From assembly GCA_001661515.1 (NCBI GenBank), contig LUVW01000001.1, forward strand, positions 854,114 through 918,113: 64,000 nucleotides of DNA. The letters run 5' to 3'. The position numbers and the translations under genes are program-made. The stretch's first letter is position 1. Every line of letters starts with the position of its first letter. The notes below the pieces were generated by a model. It did no database searches. It was not told the origin of the DNA and saw nothing but the letters and a program-made list of their open reading frames with translations. Below are positions 1-11,047 of the stretch, in pieces. Origin of the DNA: Capniomyces stellatus. Its lineage: Eukaryota > Kickxellomycota > Harpellomycetes > Harpellales > Legeriomycetaceae.

Positions 1-2563
1 CGGTGCCAATGTCAATAGGAGGTTCAGCGGCCATTTCGGTGTGATCTAACGCACTATTTTTACCATTTACTAAACTATCAGCGGCATCAAAATTGATTTC
101 GTTTCTAATAAGCTCAACTGATGACAGTCTATCTTCAACCATTGCTGAGTCAAGCCCACCACCGTCCGCAGCTAACGGGGATGGCAGCTGCGATCTTGTT
201 CTTTTAAGTTCGAAATAGTGCTTTCTGTATAGCGAGTACGACTCCGAGGGTATTGGAGAAAAAACAAGCAAACCTTTTGGGTTCCCTTTCCTAGCAGAGT
301 CTACACTCCTTGTCCCAGTAGCCTTTGAGTCTGCCCTTTCTGTGCAATGATAACCTTTAGCCGTGTCTGACGTATAGCCGAGACTTTCATGTTCAAAATT
401 GGCCGAGTTCGTCAGCGTTTGGCTGTTTGAAAAGGTTCTGCTTTTGTTATCACTAAAACTCTTCATGAGAGGAGACTTGGAGCTTGTTCGGATAATAGTT
501 GGGTAGGCAGTGACCTTAGACGCCTTGACTGTTGGACCCGAGAACTTCAAATCTGACTCGAAGCTGTCGTGGTTACTTTTATACACTTTCCCGTTATTAT
601 TTTCAACTATGGCTGCGTTGCTATATAAAGCGTTGTTTGCTTCCTTCGTGGAACTGTGGTCTTTTACAGCGCTCGGATACATTTTCAAACCCAATCCAAC
701 CAGCTTATTTGGTATGCAATCTGATGCGATGGAATTTACTGTCGATATAGAGTCAAGTTCTGATTTTTCATTAACGTCCATTGAACACTCCACGCCATAT
801 TCAGGCCTTAAAGCCTCGGCACCAACCTCCCGTTTGTCTAACTCCGTGACCAACCTACTAACCTCCTGTTTAAGTGCTCTTATTGTTTTATGAAGCTCCC
901 CAATTTTAAACTGAAGGGCGCGGTTCTCTGATGCGTCACTTGCACGTAATAGTGAAATGGTCCTCAGCTCATCTTGATACTTTGAACTTGTAGCATTTGC
1001 TTGCTTTATGCTCATCTGCAGCGCGCTGATCCTAAACTCCAACAACTCTTGGTTTGAAGCAGAACCTATACCCGAGCTTATATTCGTTCCTTTAAAGTAC
1101 TTGTTAAGATTTACGGCTGCCAATTCGGGCGTTTCTCCCGTCAGGTCGGCCAAAGCCCTGCTCAACGTCTCAGTTTTCTCAAACATACGTGTTTTGTCGC
1201 TTTCTGCTTGAGCTAACTCATCTTCCAGCTTTCTAATCCTGTCTTCGTACTCCTCAGCCAGTCCCACAGCGTTGTTTTCGTAAAGCTGTTTTTGAAGCTG
1301 GCTTTTTTGGCAAATCACCTTTTGGTAATGCCTTTTCAGCTCGTTGTTTTGCGACCTTAGCTTCTTTTGCTCATTCTCGGCCTCAAATCGCTTTTTATCC
1401 AATTCGCCCAATAGGCTTGTTCCTGACTTTATTGACATTGAATTAACTACATCCTGTCCGTAATCACTATGCTGGGCTTGCCTTAGTTTTGACTCGTACT
1501 CTTCAACCTTGCTCTGTGCCAGCTGTAGTACCTCTTGCACCATCTCATAACTTTCCTCCTGCATTTTAAAGGCCTCCAACAACTTCCTATTTTCCTCTTT
1601 GTACCCTTCAATCATCTTTGTGTTTACTTCATCCTGCTCCTGCAGCCTTTTTATCTCGGCTTTACTGCTCTCAACCACTTTGTCTTGGCTGTTTAACTGT
1701 AAATACATATCCACACTAACTTCCAATACATTCCTATAGTCTGCATACATCGAACTCCACTCATCGCTGTTGTGCTCATCGTCCCTACTGCTAATGTACA
1801 AGCCGCCCTCTCCTTGCAAACTGCTAGAGTTACTAGTCGCTACCACGTCAGTGTTGTGCGTGTCTACTATTTTAAAATCCTCAATACCAATTGAACTGAT
1901 CTGCTTTTCTTGCAAAGACCTCCAAGCTTGCATTCTTTGCTTCCAAACCTCAACCCTCTTCCTTTCCTCCACTTGTCTTATATGGAGTATCTCTTTAGCA
2001 TCCCTTTTTGCTAGCCTTTTATCCTCTATTTCGGCCTCATACCTCGAAATAATCTCGTTAACGTCTCTTTCTAGTTGCATAACGCGTCGATCTGTCTTTT
2101 CCTTTTCTCGAATTTTACCTTCCAATTTTATCCCGACTTCCGCCAACTCTTTCTGTGACTCTATCTTTTCCTCCAACACATGTTCATACAGGTCTCGTAG
2201 TTGCTCTAATTGTGTTAGAACTGGCTGCAATATCTGCCGTTTCCACAGATCCTTCATTTGCTCCTCTTTTGTTTTTGCGTCAACTTCTATATCCAGTATA
2301 TGATGAAGTGCTCTTTTTCTTGCCGAGTCGCTTTCAAAACTATGTATTGCATTTCTTTGAATTTCAGTCGACGAGTCGTATCCTGACTCTATCCTATTGT
2401 CTCTACCTTTATACGCCTGCTCTGTGAGTACACTCTCATTATCTACCATACACAAACTGTCTGTGCTTGCCGAAACTACACCCGTTGTTGTTTTGCGTCT
2501 TATGGGTGCAGTGCTTCTTCTCCTATTACCGAACACGCTCTCTTCCTCTTTCTCTGTTTTCAT
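1..2563 (-). CDS. Long coiled-coil protein, Spindly/BICD-like dynein-adaptor candidate (3' end outside window)
   Basis: The frame is open from ATG 2563-2561 to the left edge, giving at least 854 codons with no stop. An in-frame stop at 2657-2659 and no earlier ATG fix the start. Residues 1-80 are polar and basic. From about residue 85 to 560 the chain is heptad-rich coiled coil (Glu/Lys/Gln/Leu). The last 290 visible residues are Ser/Asn-rich and look disordered. Two short motifs stand out: AEVGIKL at about 141-147 resembles the CC1 box of dynein-activating adaptors (A-x-x-G-x-x-L), and GTSLLGELDKKR at about 381-392 resembles the Spindly box that contacts the dynactin pointed end. The order and roughly 240-residue spacing also fit. 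No kinesin or myosin motor is present. The coiled coil is seen directly; the adaptor role is inferred from two short motifs and could be coincidence. Another cytoskeletal or spindle-pole coiled coil is the main alternative. Confidence 0.6.
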   Translation of the reverse strand, partial: MKTEKEEESVFGNRRRSTAPIRRKTTTGVVSASTDSLCMVDNESVLTEQAYKGRDNRIESGYDSSTEIQRNAIHSFESDSARKRALHHILDIEVDAKTKEEQMKDLWKRQILQPVLTQLEQLRDLYEHVLEEKIESQKELAEVGIKLEGKIREKEKTDRRVMQLERDVNEIISRYEAEIEDKRLAKRDAKEILHIRQVEERKRVEVWKQRMQAWRSLQEKQISSIGIEDFKIVDTHNTDVVATSNSSSLQGEGGLYISSRDDEHNSDEWSSMYADYRNVLEVSVDMYLQLNSQDKVVESSKAEIKRLQEQDEVNTKMIEGYKEENRKLLEAFKMQEESYEMVQEVLQLAQSKVEEYESKLRQAQHSDYGQDVVNSMSIKSGTSLLGELDKKRFEAENEQKKLRSQNNELKRHYQKVICQKSQLQKQLYENNAVGLAEEYEDRIRKLEDELAQAESDKTRMFEKTETLSRALADLTGETPELAAVNLNKYFKGTNISSGIGSASNQELLEFRISALQMSIKQANATSSKYQDELRTISLLRASDASENRALQFKIGELHKTIRALKQEVSRLVTELDKREVGAEALRPEYGVECSMDVNEKSELDSISTVNSIASDCIPNKLVGLGLKMYPSAVKDHSSTKEANNALYSNAAIVENNNGKVYKSNHDSFESDLKFSGPTVKASKVTAYPTIIRTSSKSPLMKSFSDNKSRTFSNSQTLTNSANFEHESLGYTSDTAKGYHCTERADSKATGTRSVDSARKGNPKGLLVFSPIPSESYSLYRKHYFELKRTRSQLPSPLAADGGGLDSAMVEDRLSSVELIRNEINFDAADSLVNGKNSALDHTEMAAEPPIDIGT

Positions 2564-3892
2564 TATATGCCACTGTATCCAAGTAACTCTGCTACTGCCG
2601 GCCCAGAGTTGTTTACCAACTTGTGCTAGTCGAAGCTGTATTCTGTTGTATGTTTTTCACTGCCTTCTTTGCTGCTAAAACAGATTAAACAAAAGTACCT
2701 GCACCTTTTTTTATTTTTTGTGTTTTGGAATTATGGCGCTATTTTAGCAAAACATTGAAATTTTCGCTTTGTGCTTAGATTCCCGTGTTTAAATATTTAA
2801 TTATAACTTTATTTACTAATCTTTTTTATTTATTTTTTGCAACTTTACCTGTTTATTAATTTGTTTTTTTCGTAACTTTATTTTTTTTTTGCGCAAACAG
2901 TCTATCGTTAAACTATTTTTCTTAAGCTCGTTTACCAAACTTGGCAGAACACAGAAAGCAAATTCGCGAACTATACGGGCCTTTATTTTCTTTTTTTTGA
3001 CGAATAAACAGCATAAATATAAGCAATTATCTCAAAATTAATGAAACAAATACTCCCAAAGTCAAACTAAATCTTGGACATATAGCTAAAAGTGTATAAA
3101 TAAAAAATAAACAATCGCCCCTACTATGCTTGCTGATCGACAATTAGCCCAACATGACTGTTACGTCATTGCACTATGGCTGCCATTGCTTGAGGTGGGG
3201 CCCATGACTTACTTGGCCAACTCCTTTGCCCTGAACCTCCACAAGCATTGTTATACCGATTGTTCGCTTTTATTCAAAAATGTTTAAATTAAAGATATGC
3301 ATTTTCAAAACATGGCCAACAAAACTTGTCTTTTTGTCAATTACCAATGGACATTTGTTTTGGTTTGATGTATATTGGTCACGTTTATTTACTATAGCAT
3401 TATTTACAAATTGAAATCCATCAAATTACCTAAACTCCTCAATTTAAATCGTCTAGCCGTAAGCGATCATTATTCAGATATTACTGATTAATTGCAATGC
3501 ATTTGCTGCTTTTTCCTTAAAAAACACCAACTTGACTATCTAAAAGGCCATTTAAACTGCATTTATCAATCCAACAGCATAGTAACCTTAAAAACATCCA
3601 ACCTACAACACGCAGTCTACTCAAACCCAAATTGCTAGCCCTGGCAGCCAACTTAGCATATCAACTCCCATGACTGATCTTGATGGGATTAGCCAGCCGG
3701 TGCTCTGACGTCTATCGAATTAAAAAAACAGCCGTATATATGTGTGAACAAATTATTTTATCAAACCCGATTGTTTTTACGACTCTGGGTTGTGCTAAGC
3801 TTGCCTTGTTAAAGCAGGAAATTGCAGGTTTGCGTTTTTATAAGAAAAGGCTATCATCGATTTTGAATATTAATAGAAGTATAAAATTATTG

Positions 3893-4081
3893 TAAAATAA
3901 AAATAGCTTGTATTTAAAAAATTATAACAAATAGCTTGGAATAAATCAATAACCTGAAATAAATAGCTCGTTAAAAAATAGCTTGAATTTCAATTAAACA
4001 AAACTAAAAGACAGACTGAAATAAATAAATAGCTTGAAATAAAAAAATAGCTCGAAATAAATAAATAGCTTGAGTTAAAAA
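3893..4081. repeat. Degenerate AAATAGCTTGAA direct repeat
   Basis: At least seven imperfect copies of a core close to AAATAGCTYG followed by AAATAA occur in about 190 bases upstream of the carbonyl-reductase-like gene. Spacing is irregular, roughly 12-35 bases. The core contains the palindrome AGCT. It could be a decayed minisatellite or a cluster of binding sites; sequence alone cannot tell. Confidence 0.5.
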
Positions 4082-4225
4082 AAAGCTGTATCAATTCAAA
4101 AAAGGTGGTGACAAATCGGAAAGGAGACCCGTTGTTTCAAACTCCACAGTAATCGCTGTGCTGGTTTGACGTGTTTACTTTCCCAATTTCGAATTGCTCG
4201 AAAACTCTGTATTTTGATTTTAGGG

Positions 4226-4233
4226 TATAAATA
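4226..4233 (+). promoter_or_regulatory. TATA box of the carbonyl-reductase-like gene
   Basis: A perfect TATAAATA lies 216 bases before the ATG at 4442, inside a GC-richer flank (GGG...CCC). A pyrimidine-rich stretch follows (4240-4300), a common position for fungal transcription starts. Confidence 0.5.
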
Positions 4234-4441
4234 ACCCTGGTTCTCCTTCACTTTTTTCTCTATCACTATCTTGATTTAGTTTCTACAACACTCTTGCTTG
4301 ATTTTTATTTCTAAACAGACTAGCATTGTTGTAGTATTCTCGCTTTTTTTAATAAACAAAAGAAAAATAAAGGAAGGAAAAAAAAGCTTTTATTTATACG
4401 CTGGGATTGCCGATAAACCATCTTTAACAAAACAATCTGAT

Positions 4442-5281
4442 ATGTCTTCAAAACTTATTGTTGTTACTGGATCCAACAAGGGTCTTGGTAGAGCTATTGT
4501 AAAACGGCTGGCGTTGGATGCAAAGCAACCACTTACCATATATATGACTGCTAGAGATGTTTCAAGGGGACAGCAGTCATTGGGTGAGGTCAAACAAGAG
4601 ACGGAAAGCGGGCGCAGTTCACAAGTTAATATAAAGTTTCATCAGCTTGACATTACTGATGACTCTAGCATAAACACTTTTGTAAAGCACCTTGAGACTA
4701 TTGGGAAGCCATGCGTAGATGTTTTCATCCATAACGCGGGTGTTTACTACAAAGAATTACCGCTTAGCGCAGAGGTTGCCGAGAACACTATGAAATGCAA
4801 CTATCGTGGTACGGTAAAGTGCAACGAGGCTATAATGCACCTGATCAAAGATAATGGAAGAGTTATACTACTGTCTAGCCAGCTGGGATCTCTTTCGCAG
4901 TATCCAGAGTCTATAAAAAAGCTTTATTCCTCAAAACAACTAACACTGGAGCAGTTGAACAAACTTCAAAGCGACTATATAAAATATGTTGGCGATGGTA
5001 CATACAAAGACCTCGGATATCCCAACGACCCATACAACGTTTCAAAAACAGGAATCACAGCCTATGCTCGTATACTGGCAAGAGAGTGGGAAAATGACCC
5101 AAGGAAGATATTCTTTGCTTCTTGCCACCCAGGCTGGGTGAAAACGGAAATGGGCGGACCAAACGCACCGCTTAGTATTGAGGATGGAATAAGAACGCCC
5201 TTTTACTTGGCAACCGAAGAGCTGAACAAGCTTGAACGCAACGGGCTGTATTATAGCAACAGAAAAGTGTGTGATCAATAG
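4442..5281 (+). CDS. Carbonyl reductase-type short-chain dehydrogenase (CBR1 family)
   Basis: A 279-residue NADPH-dependent classical SDR, close to the 277 residues of animal carbonyl reductase 1. The N-terminus carries the Rossmann glycine motif TGSNKGLG. HNAGV is in the NNAG position, a catalytic-type serine precedes the tyrosine motif, and YNVSK supplies the Tyr and Lys. The following CHPGWVKTEMGGP block and the acidic EDGIRTPFYLA segment are the CBR1 signature that separates it from other SDRs. ATG 4442 was chosen because the open frame to its left lacks any ATG and because this methionine places the dinucleotide motif at the usual distance. Single exon; TATA box 216 bases upstream. Expected to reduce carbonyls or quinones in the cytosol; the true substrate is unknown. 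Confidence 0.88.
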   Translation: MSSKLIVVTGSNKGLGRAIVKRLALDAKQPLTIYMTARDVSRGQQSLGEVKQETESGRSSQVNIKFHQLDITDDSSINTFVKHLETIGKPCVDVFIHNAGVYYKELPLSAEVAENTMKCNYRGTVKCNEAIMHLIKDNGRVILLSSQLGSLSQYPESIKKLYSSKQLTLEQLNKLQSDYIKYVGDGTYKDLGYPNDPYNVSKTGITAYARILAREWENDPRKIFFASCHPGWVKTEMGGPNAPLSIEDGIRTPFYLATEELNKLERNGLYYSNRKVCDQ

Positions 5282-6395
5282 TTACCCATTGTAGTTTATG
5301 TATTTATTTAGTGTTGGACTTATAAGCATTAATTGATTGGGGTTTACTTACTGAGACCTCTTTAGGTCTTTGGAACAAGGAATAAATCAAAATATAGCTT
5401 ACTAATCAGACTTTCGTTAAATTCAGCACCAATAACGAGTAATGAATTGATTAAATGATTCTGTTGAACACTTTACACCAGTCATTTTTCAAGAGATTGA
5501 AACCAATCTATGTATGTTTTAGATTAAATTAAAAAAAGACTGAACAATCTTTTTTTTTATTGAAATTGAACAATCATCTTATGTTCTGGTGTTAAAGCCA
5601 ATATTTACAAATTTACCGCTTTAAAAACAATTGCCAAACTGTCTCAAGACCCAAATGTGCAAATTTGCTCTATCAATAAAATCGCTTCGAGAATATTATT
5701 TAATAATCACACATCAAGGTATTGGTGTAGCTTGAATATTTGAATCGTTATAACAGTAAAGTTACATGAACATGAATATCAAGTGACCGAGCCGTGTGTA
5801 AAAGCAATATTTGCTTGACACAGTGTAATTCGTAGGACTGCCTATTTATGTATGAGAGGTGTGAATCCTGACGTAGTTTGAATAGTTGGTGTAATTAGTA
5901 GAGTTTGTTGCTTTGGGCAATATAAAAAGTAGAGCTTGTATTACATAAAACAAGGAATAGTTTTTTGGTAAGTAAGTTGAAACTTCAACCAACGTGAACA
6001 CGAACAACCAAACACAACCCATCTAAAAGCCAGCAACAACAGAATTGTTGGGGAAGGGGGAGTAAGTATATTAGTGGGAAAAAAAAGATGAATATCAAAA
6101 AATCACGGACTAAAAATCAGTGCCTTTTTGCGCAACCGAAAATTCGCCTTTTTTTTCCTTCTTTTTTGACAAAAGCGGATTGTGTGCACTTGATTAATTT
6201 CCGGATACAAATAAAAAATAAATCAATCAAAACTGGCAACTAGTTGAAAAGTTAAGGAACAAGACTTTTTTTTTAAGAAAAAAAAACAGGAATATACAGA
6301 AAGAGCACGAAAAGGATAAAAAAGACACTGGCCCAAATCGTGAAAAGTGCGTAACTATCGCATACCTGTATTATCCATTGAACTATATATTGGAA
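5282..6395. other. Intergenic region, no gene seen
   Basis: AT-rich spacer between two genes on the plus strand. It holds A/T runs and a pyrimidine-rich tract near 6150-6170 that may belong to the promoter of the hydrolase gene. No reading frame with an ATG and coding character, repeat array or RNA gene was recognised. Confidence 0.45.
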
Positions 6396-9300
6396 ATGGA
6401 CTGTGTAAGTTCACAGGACACGGCCACAGCAGGACCCACTTTAGAAGCTGGGACACTAGATACAAAGGCCGAGCTAAATATCGAAGAAAAGAAAAAGTAC
6501 ATATATGGTTTAGTCGAGAATTATGAGAATATAAAAGGTGTCCATGTGGTATCTGAAGCGCAAGAAAGGGAGGGTGCTGCCAGATTTCCGAAAGCGAGTG
6601 GTGTACCAGAATCTACGCATGTTGGAGGAGTCGTTGGGGATTTGGGGAATGAGAAAAAGGAATCGATTAAAACAACCATAGCCAAGGCAAATGAGCATGC
6701 AATTGAGGCCAAGAGCTCGGGTAGCTTCAATTTGCAGAAAAGCATGGCAGTATCGAATGAAACAAAAAGACTTATAAGCCCTAATACGGAAGAGACTAGT
6801 TTGTCAGTCAAAACATTGAGCGAAAGTAAGAGTAGCGTGAGCAGAAATTCGTCAATTTTGAAGTTAAAAAAGATACTAAATTTTGTGATTTCAGGTGACA
6901 ATAACGAACACACAAAAGAAAAGATAGGGTCAGCTTCAATAGAGGAGGAGGCGCTACATAAACCGAATAATGTTGATACCAACAACCAGGGCAGAGCAGT
7001 GAGAAGCAATTTTACACGGGAAACCCCCACCAGAGTGAATACCAAGGCAACAAAGAGCAGAGAAAGTACAATTAGTTATCAAGGCAGTATGAGTCCTGCT
7101 AGCCACTTGGGCGATCAAACTGACCTTGAAAGTAAAAGAGCAAATGAAAAGGGGGTAGTACAGGCAGAACTGAGGGTGCTAAAGAATGCAATATATAAAT
7201 GGCTTATTAGCGTGAACCTAGTCAAGTCTGGATTCTGTGATGTAAGCCGAGGAACGAGCAGCAAAAATAAAAACATTTTGCTTTATTACGAGGTGCACGG
7301 ACATGGGCCGATTAAAATATTATTCGTTATGGGTAAGTACTTGACCATGATTATGGCAGCAGCAAATATAGAGGCTGGGAGAGATCGATAAAAAAAAGGG
7401 GGGGGATGGGGGGTTAAACGGTATTACTGAGACTAACGCTGGCTGATTTATGTGTGTTTACAAATGAATAAATTTTTAGGAATGCTAGGGACTACAGACA
7501 TGTGGATTCCTTCTACAAAGTACTTTGGAAACAAGGAAAAGTATCAAATTTGTGTGTATGACAACAGAGGAAGTGGAAGGTCGACAGTAGGGCCTGGGCC
7601 ATACTCTGTTTCACAGCTGGCGATAGATGCGCTGATGCTGCTTGACCATTTAAAATGGGAAAAAAACGTCAACTTGGTTGGTGTTTCGCTTGGAGGGCTG
7701 ATTATCCAGCAAATGTGTTTAATTGCGAGCAACAAGGCTGAAAATAAAATTGGCGGAGGGAAAGAGGATAAAGAAGTAGGGAGACGTGAGAGTGCAAAGA
7801 TTGATCAGAATGGATTGGACTCAATAGACAAGACATACTTTTATGGGCACAGCGGGTATTTGGGAACTCGTAGTGCAGGTGAGGTACCAGCCGCCAAAAA
7901 AAACAAAGCGTATAACAGAAGCTTTGATAGTGTAATTCTTCTCAACACTTATCAAACTGTGGTGGGTTCATTGCTGACAAAGGAGGAGCTGGTGTTTACA
8001 ATGAAGAGCTTTTCATTTGTGAGCGGGAATATAAACCCGGTGTTGGAGGTAGCATTTCCCGAAAAGTGGTTGAACGATCGGTTTAATTACAAGGCGTTCA
8101 ATATCGACACGGCAGGGTTTGAGGAGCATAAAAGACTGTATACATACACCAACAAGCAGGTTTTAAGAGTTATGTTCCAGGTAATAGAGCACAGTATTTA
8201 TCTGGACAATTTAGGCCTAGTATCAGGAAAAGTAGGGAAAACCATTTTAGCTAAAAAAAGGAGAAATCAGCACAATTTATCACAGTGCCAAATGAAGGGC
8301 GGATGGAGCAGAGCAAACCAGTTTCGACCAAAGAATGAAACTCCAAGTTTTGAAGAGGAGCTAGTCCGATTTAGAAGCGTGGTGCCAGGACTTGGCCGTG
8401 AGGCCGATGACAGCGTTGATGGAGTGGGTGGGACGGAAGACGATTCCAGTCAAAAAAGCATTTCTTCAAGTAGGATTAGCTTTGGGTCGTACATTATCAC
8501 GTGTGATTCGGAATATGGTGACAATAGTGATATGCAGCGTTGCAAACACGAGCAAGGAACGTTTTCCTGTGGCGATTTAAAAGCACAAAAAGTAGCCAAG
8601 TCAAGGTCTAAAACGTTGGATTTGACGCGTTTGGGGAGTTGTGAGGATAATTTCGGGAGAGGTTATTTGAGCGATATGGAGGAGCGAGAATGTATGAAAA
8701 GATTGCTTTACAGGCAAAAAAATGCCACTAAAAAAACTGTCAAGCACAGCGATCGTCGAAAGTATACGAAGCGAAAATCGATTGAGCACAACGACCGTCG
8801 AAAGAGACATGGTAAAAGATACTCTGTGATCACGATTGAAGAGCAACACCTGTTTGGGTTGGAATTTTATACAGAACCAAAGAAAAAAAGCATGCTTCAG
8901 CAGCTAAAAAAGCATGCGGGGGATGTGCATCAGCTGTCTGCAGCGCTGGGACACAGTTTGGGCGATAGTGATATAAAAAAAATGGTCAGTAACCATCCTG
9001 AAACCAGGTTTGCAGTTATTCACGGGTCAACGGATAACGTGATTCGCCTGTCCAAAGGCAGGGAGCTGGCAAAGAGCCTGAATTCGATACTTCTAGTTGT
9101 GGAGGAAGCGGGGCATATGGGGATGATTGATACGCCGGGTAGCTACAACGCATTGATTGAGTGTATAATTAATAAGGACCTTTGGCTTCAACTGGCCAAA
9201 CCGAGCAAACATGTGTTGATTAAAGCGAACAAAACAGACAGTGGAGTCTGCGCGAGTTGTGAGTCTGGAACCAAGAGTTGTACTGACTGCATTAATGTTG

Positions 9301-10655
9301 GTAATGCAAAGGTGTTGCCAATGCCAATTAAAAAAAATGGAATCGAAGATATTCTGGCCAGCAAAGGTAAGTTTGGCCAGCTGGCTACATTTAACACCGA
9401 AAATACTGGGAGCCATTGCCCCAAGAGCATAGACAGAAGCTTGAACAGGGGGTATTCCTCGGATGTAAAAGTTGAACCACTAGTGGCTGACTCGTCAGGT
9501 GGTCAGACCAGCTCTGACGAAAAAGATCATGTGCCCAGCTATAAGCAAGATAAGAAGACATATTTGGATAAAAGCAATGGTATTTTGGGTGTTGAGAATG
9601 CCAAACCGAGTGGCTCACCAGTTTATTTCCGACATGGAGACAACTACAAAGCCAGTGACAGCAACTACAATTCCGGTGGCAACAACGCCAACAGCGACGG
9701 CAGCAACGGTCCCGATATAAGGAAAAGGTTGCAAACATACACATATCATTCAAATAGCTCAGTGGATGCAAGCCAGCAGGCGTCATCGGATGAAAACAAA
9801 GACCCGACTGACAAATCAATACCAAAACTTTCACCAGTAAACTCAATGCCAGTAAAGATAACAAAGGGTCTAGATTTTTTGAGAGCAAAGTCCAGATCGA
9901 TATCGGCACAAAGCATACCAAAACTTTTTTTCTTTTTAAATAACCCCACAAATCACTCTAGTAATGCCAAAATTAGGGTGCAATCGCCAACTTTCGACTT
10001 GGAAGAGCCGAAAGAAACTCGACCGGAGCTGACATTTGGAAACCCCAAGGGGGAGAAGGAGATACCAGAGAGTTTACCCATTAAGCAAGAGTATAAACAG
10101 AATAGGTCGGGTTTGGGTTTGGGTTTGGTAGTATCAAACCACAAGAGTGTTCATATGGCGGACCAAAAGGTGTTGGCTGAAGGCCAAGAGCACGGAAATG
10201 GCAGGGCTATTAAGGAGGATGCAACACCAGCAACAACGCCAAATCCAGATACAGATCCAGGCCAGAACCAGAGATCGGGACCGAGACGGGATCATAATAA
10301 CATAGCAATGCACATGTACATCTCTAGCGAGGGCTCAAGTCCGTTAGCAAATACAAATCCAAGTACAAATGCGAATATAAATCCAAGTATAAATGCGAGT
10401 TTAAATCCAAGTATGAGCATAAACACAAAACAAATATTGAGCTTTAGGTCGGCTTCAAGGAATAGTAGCGCCAGCGTTAGTTCGCCAACAGCATATGCTA
10501 TAAAGTGCTACAATGGGCACAGTTTGGGGCTGGATTTGGACAGTAACGTTATCCTTTACAACTATTCCAAACCAGGAGCACCTTTAGAGCCACCAGCTAA
10601 CAAATCCAGCCACAAGTCGGTTTCGCCAGTGATGTATTACACTAGGGTAGTATAG
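6396..10655 (+). CDS. Alpha/beta-hydrolase with large insert and long disordered tail (2 exons)
   Basis: Exons 6396-7332 and 7480-10655, 1370 residues. The 147-nt phase-1 intron starts GTAAGT and has ACTAAC near its 3' end. Joining restores the hydrolase core strand: ILFVMG from exon 1 continues into MLGTTDMW of exon 2. Visible landmarks are DNRGSGRS (oxyanion-side turn), nucleophile elbow GVSLGG (Ser near 382), HGSTDNV (Asp near 831) and EAGHMG (His near 857). A normal domain has about 150-200 residues between Ser and Asp; here there are about 450, carrying a Lys/Arg-rich segment. The first 280 and last 500 residues are polar low complexity, including Asn/Ser/Gly runs and repeated NPS-N units. 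The triad looks intact, so it is probably an active esterase- or lipase-like enzyme, but the substrate cannot be named. ATG 6396 is the first ATG in frame. Confidence 0.8.
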
Positions 10656-11047
10656 CAGCGGCATAGACACATTCCACAAAGTACACTTTTTTAGTTTTTG
10701 TCTACTTTTGGCAATTAGTGTTAACATGTTCCCTTGCTTTTTATTTTTTCTTTCTTTTTTTTACCCCAGTTGTTTAGTCCATTATGTGTAATTGAAATAA
10801 CAAAGAAAGTGTGGCTAGATTGATTTGAGTTGGTGAAAACCAAATTAACAGAGTTTGTAATATTAATAATAAATAATAAACAGAAGGTAAAAGTCGAAAA
10901 TAGACGTTAGGAAAGTAAAAATAAAATAATAATAAAATAAATATAAGTTGAACATTTGAGGGAGAGTCGAAAGAAAGAAAAAAAAAGATAAAAGGTAAGT
11001 GAAAACAATTGTGGATTGTAAAGTGCCAAACAGATTGTTGATTGTGA
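10656..11047. other. Convergent intergenic region
   Basis: AT-rich 392-base spacer between the stop codons of a plus-strand and a minus-strand gene. It should hold both 3' ends. T-rich and A-rich stretches with AATAAA-like words are present on both strands. No gene seen. Confidence 0.5.

Larger units (their letters stand above)
2564..4441. other. Divergent intergenic region
   Basis: AT-rich spacer between two divergently transcribed genes, with many T and A runs. A 70-codon ATG frame at 3683-3895 has no recognisable motif and is probably chance. The right part holds a degenerate direct repeat (about 3893-4081) and a TATA box (4226-4233), both listed separately. No RNA gene was recognised. 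Confidence 0.5.
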
